DNA of 64,000 nucleotides from Castellaniella sp034675905 (GTDB lineage: Bacteria > Pseudomonadota > Gammaproteobacteria > Burkholderiales > Burkholderiaceae_B): contig NZ_JAUCCV010000007.1 of NCBI RefSeq assembly GCF_034675905.1, positions 62,001 through 126,000 on the forward strand. The letters run 5' to 3'. Below are positions 62,538 to 64,000 of this stretch, piece by piece. Position 1 is the first letter of the stretch. Each line of letters starts with the position of its first letter. The notes under the pieces are model-generated. The model had not been told where the DNA came from, did no database searches, and saw nothing but the letters and a program-made list of their open reading frames with translations. The translations under genes were made by a program, and so were the position numbers.

Positions 62538-64000
62538 ATGCAAGAAACCCCTGCACGCCGCCCAGGCGTCATCCCCGCTTCCCGTGAATCCGCAGACCAC
62601 CTGAAAGACCAGGCCTGGCGCATGGCCCAGGATGAAACCCTGGCCAGCCTGCTGCAGCCCATGGAACCCGGCCAGCACAAAAAATTGTTCATCCGCACCT
62701 TCGGCTGCCAGATGAACGAATACGATTCCGAAAAAATGGTCGACATCCTGCGCGCGAGCAAAGGTGTCGAACTGACCGACACCCCGGATGACGCGGACAT
62801 CATCCTGTTCAACACCTGTTCGGTGCGCGAAAAGGCGCAGGAAAAGGTCTTTTCCGACCTGGGCCGAGTCCAGCATCTGAAGCAGGCCAAACCGCACCTG
62901 GTGATCGGCGTGGGCGGCTGTGTCGCCAGCCAGGAAGGCGAGGCCATCGTGCGCCGCGCCCCGTATGTCGATGTGGTGTTCGGCCCGCAGACCCTGCATC
63001 GCCTGCCCGAACTGATCGACCGCCGCCGTGCGACCGGAAAATCCCAGGTGGATATTTCCTTTCCGCTGATCGAGAAATTCGACGCCCTGCCGCCTGCCCG
63101 CATGGAAGGGCCCACCGCTTTTGTCTCCATCATGGAAGGCTGCAGCAAATACTGCAGTTTCTGCGTGGTGCCCTACACCCGGGGGGCGGAAGTCTCGCGC
63201 CCCTTTGATGACGTGCTGACCGAAGTCGCCGATCTGGCCGACCAAGGAGTGCGCGAAGTCACGCTGCTGGGCCAGAACGTCAATGCCTATCGCGGCCCCG
63301 TCGGAGACGCCGGAGACATTGCCGACTTCGCCATGCTGCTGGACTACGTCCACGATATTCCCGGCATCGAGCGCATCCGCTACACCACGTCTCACCCGAA
63401 AGAAATGACCGCCCGCCTGATCGAGGCGCATGGGCGCTTGCCCAAGCTGGTGCCCTTTCTGCACCTGCCGGTGCAGGCAGGCAGCGACCGCGTGCTGGCC
63501 GCCATGAAACGCGGCTACACCGCCCTGGAATACAAATCCATCATCCGGCGCCTGAAAGCCGCACGGCCCGACATCACGCTCTCCTCGGATTTCATCATCG
63601 GCTTTCCCGGTGAAACCGAAGAAGACTTCCAGAAAACGCTGGATCTGGTGCGTCATGTAGGTTTTGACCAGTCCTTTTCGTTTGTGTATTCCAAACGCCC
63701 CGGCACGCCGGCAGCCGATCTGGACGACCCCGTCCCCCAGGCCGACAAGCTGGACCGTCTGCACCGGCTGCAGACTCTGATCAATGAGCAGGCCGCCGCC
63801 TACAGCCAGGCCATGGTCGGCAGCATCCAGCGCCTGCTGGTCGAAGGCCCCTCCAAAAAGGACCCGCAGGACATGAAAGGCCGCACGGAAAACAACCGCA
63901 TCGTCAACTTTGCCGGTCAGCCACGCCTGATCGGCCAGATCGTGGACGTGCGCATCACCCAGGCCCTGACCAATACGCTGCGCGGCGAAATCGTCACCAC
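62538..64000 (+). CDS. miaB: tRNA-2-methylthio-N6-dimethylallyladenosine synthase MiaB (partial, runs off the window)
   Basis: Radical SAM methylthiotransferase that modifies A37 of tRNAs. 487 full codons are visible and the frame is open at the right edge, so nearly all of the protein is here. The N-terminal UPF0004 domain has RTFGCQMNEYDSEKM, FNTCSVREKAQEKV and GVGGCVASQEGE (three cluster cysteines). The radical SAM motif is CSKYCSFC near residue 205, and the C-terminal TRAM domain begins about GSIQRLLVEGPSKK. The start at 62538 (MQETPARR) adds about 45 residues before the conserved part, as I recall for Bordetella; no strong ribosome binding site. Confidence 0.97.
   Translation, partial: MQETPARRPGVIPASRESADHLKDQAWRMAQDETLASLLQPMEPGQHKKLFIRTFGCQMNEYDSEKMVDILRASKGVELTDTPDDADIILFNTCSVREKAQEKVFSDLGRVQHLKQAKPHLVIGVGGCVASQEGEAIVRRAPYVDVVFGPQTLHRLPELIDRRRATGKSQVDISFPLIEKFDALPPARMEGPTAFVSIMEGCSKYCSFCVVPYTRGAEVSRPFDDVLTEVADLADQGVREVTLLGQNVNAYRGPVGDAGDIADFAMLLDYVHDIPGIERIRYTTSHPKEMTARLIEAHGRLPKLVPFLHLPVQAGSDRVLAAMKRGYTALEYKSIIRRLKAARPDITLSSDFIIGFPGETEEDFQKTLDLVRHVGFDQSFSFVYSKRPGTPAADLDDPVPQADKLDRLHRLQTLINEQAAAYSQAMVGSIQRLLVEGPSKKDPQDMKGRTENNRIVNFAGQPRLIGQIVDVRITQALTNTLRGEIVT

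Noticed and set aside
62487..63764. A 425-codon open frame on the minus strand opposite miaB
   Set aside because: Antisense to miaB, whose cluster cysteines and radical SAM motif are clear.

Overview
The window is about 64 kb of GC-rich chromosomal DNA. Protein sequences and gene order point to a betaproteobacterium of the order Burkholderiales, most likely Alcaligenaceae (Bordetella / Achromobacter / Castellaniella / Pusillimonas relatives). The evidence is tkt-gap-pgk, ffs-dnaX-ybaB-recR, ftsH-rlmE-yhbY-greA, queA-tgt-yajC-secD-secF, carA-carB and a MaeB malic enzyme, with MiaB and CarA N-termini of the Bordetella type as I remember them. The genus cannot be fixed from the sequence alone. 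I saw no insertion sequence, CRISPR array, prophage, tRNA or rRNA gene; the only RNA gene is ffs (4.5S RNA).

Layout. 1-2.2 kb: partial ftsH, rlmE, yhbY and greA, the last with a hairpin-rich leader. 2.4-9.1 kb: a lower-GC cassette for a Tat-exported molybdenum hydroxylase (Mo subunit, 2Fe-2S subunit, tri-heme cytochrome c), with its maturation genes (MobA-like, XdhC-like) transcribed divergently. 9.1-13.7 kb: a RutG-like pyrimidine permease, LysR, pirin, DoxX and an SDR. 13.7-19.2 kb: carB, carA and, divergently, tal. 19.4-22.3 kb: a tctCBA tricarboxylate-type transporter. 22.5-24.4 kb: a LysR regulator and a metallo-beta-lactamase-fold hydrolase in lower-GC DNA. 24.6-27.3 kb: a NitT/TauT-type ABC importer. 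27.4-30.4 kb: recR, ybaB, dnaX and ffs. 30.5-34.9 kb: pgk, gap, tkt. 35-40.7 kb: rsmE, a barstar-like gene coupled to a patatin-like gene, maeB and a reduced FAD-oxidoreductase-like gene. 40.8-46.4 kb: an aminotransferase, a lytic transglycosylase, ubiD, the yqjDEK stress/membrane genes and upp.

46.4-54.4 kb holds the most interesting accessory system. It is a seven-gene minus-strand operon: monooxygenase/old-yellow-enzyme fusion, SDR, MarR, crotonase, acyl-CoA dehydrogenase, aryl-CoA ligase and Rid-family protein. It matches the aerobic, CoA-dependent 2-aminobenzoate (anthranilate) pathway known from Azoarcus evansii (abm genes). A sigma70-like promoter is embedded in an AT-rich inverted repeat that is a good candidate MarR operator. 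The Rid-family protein appears to lack the catalytic arginine of true imine deaminases.

54.5-64 kb returns to core genes: dacB (PBP4), queA, tgt, yajC, secD, secF, a CopC-like exported protein and the start of miaB. In Burkholderiales, as I recall, carB and greA are close neighbours. Here they are about 11.5 kb apart, separated by the molybdenum-enzyme cassette and the rutG-to-SDR block, which suggests an accessory insertion.
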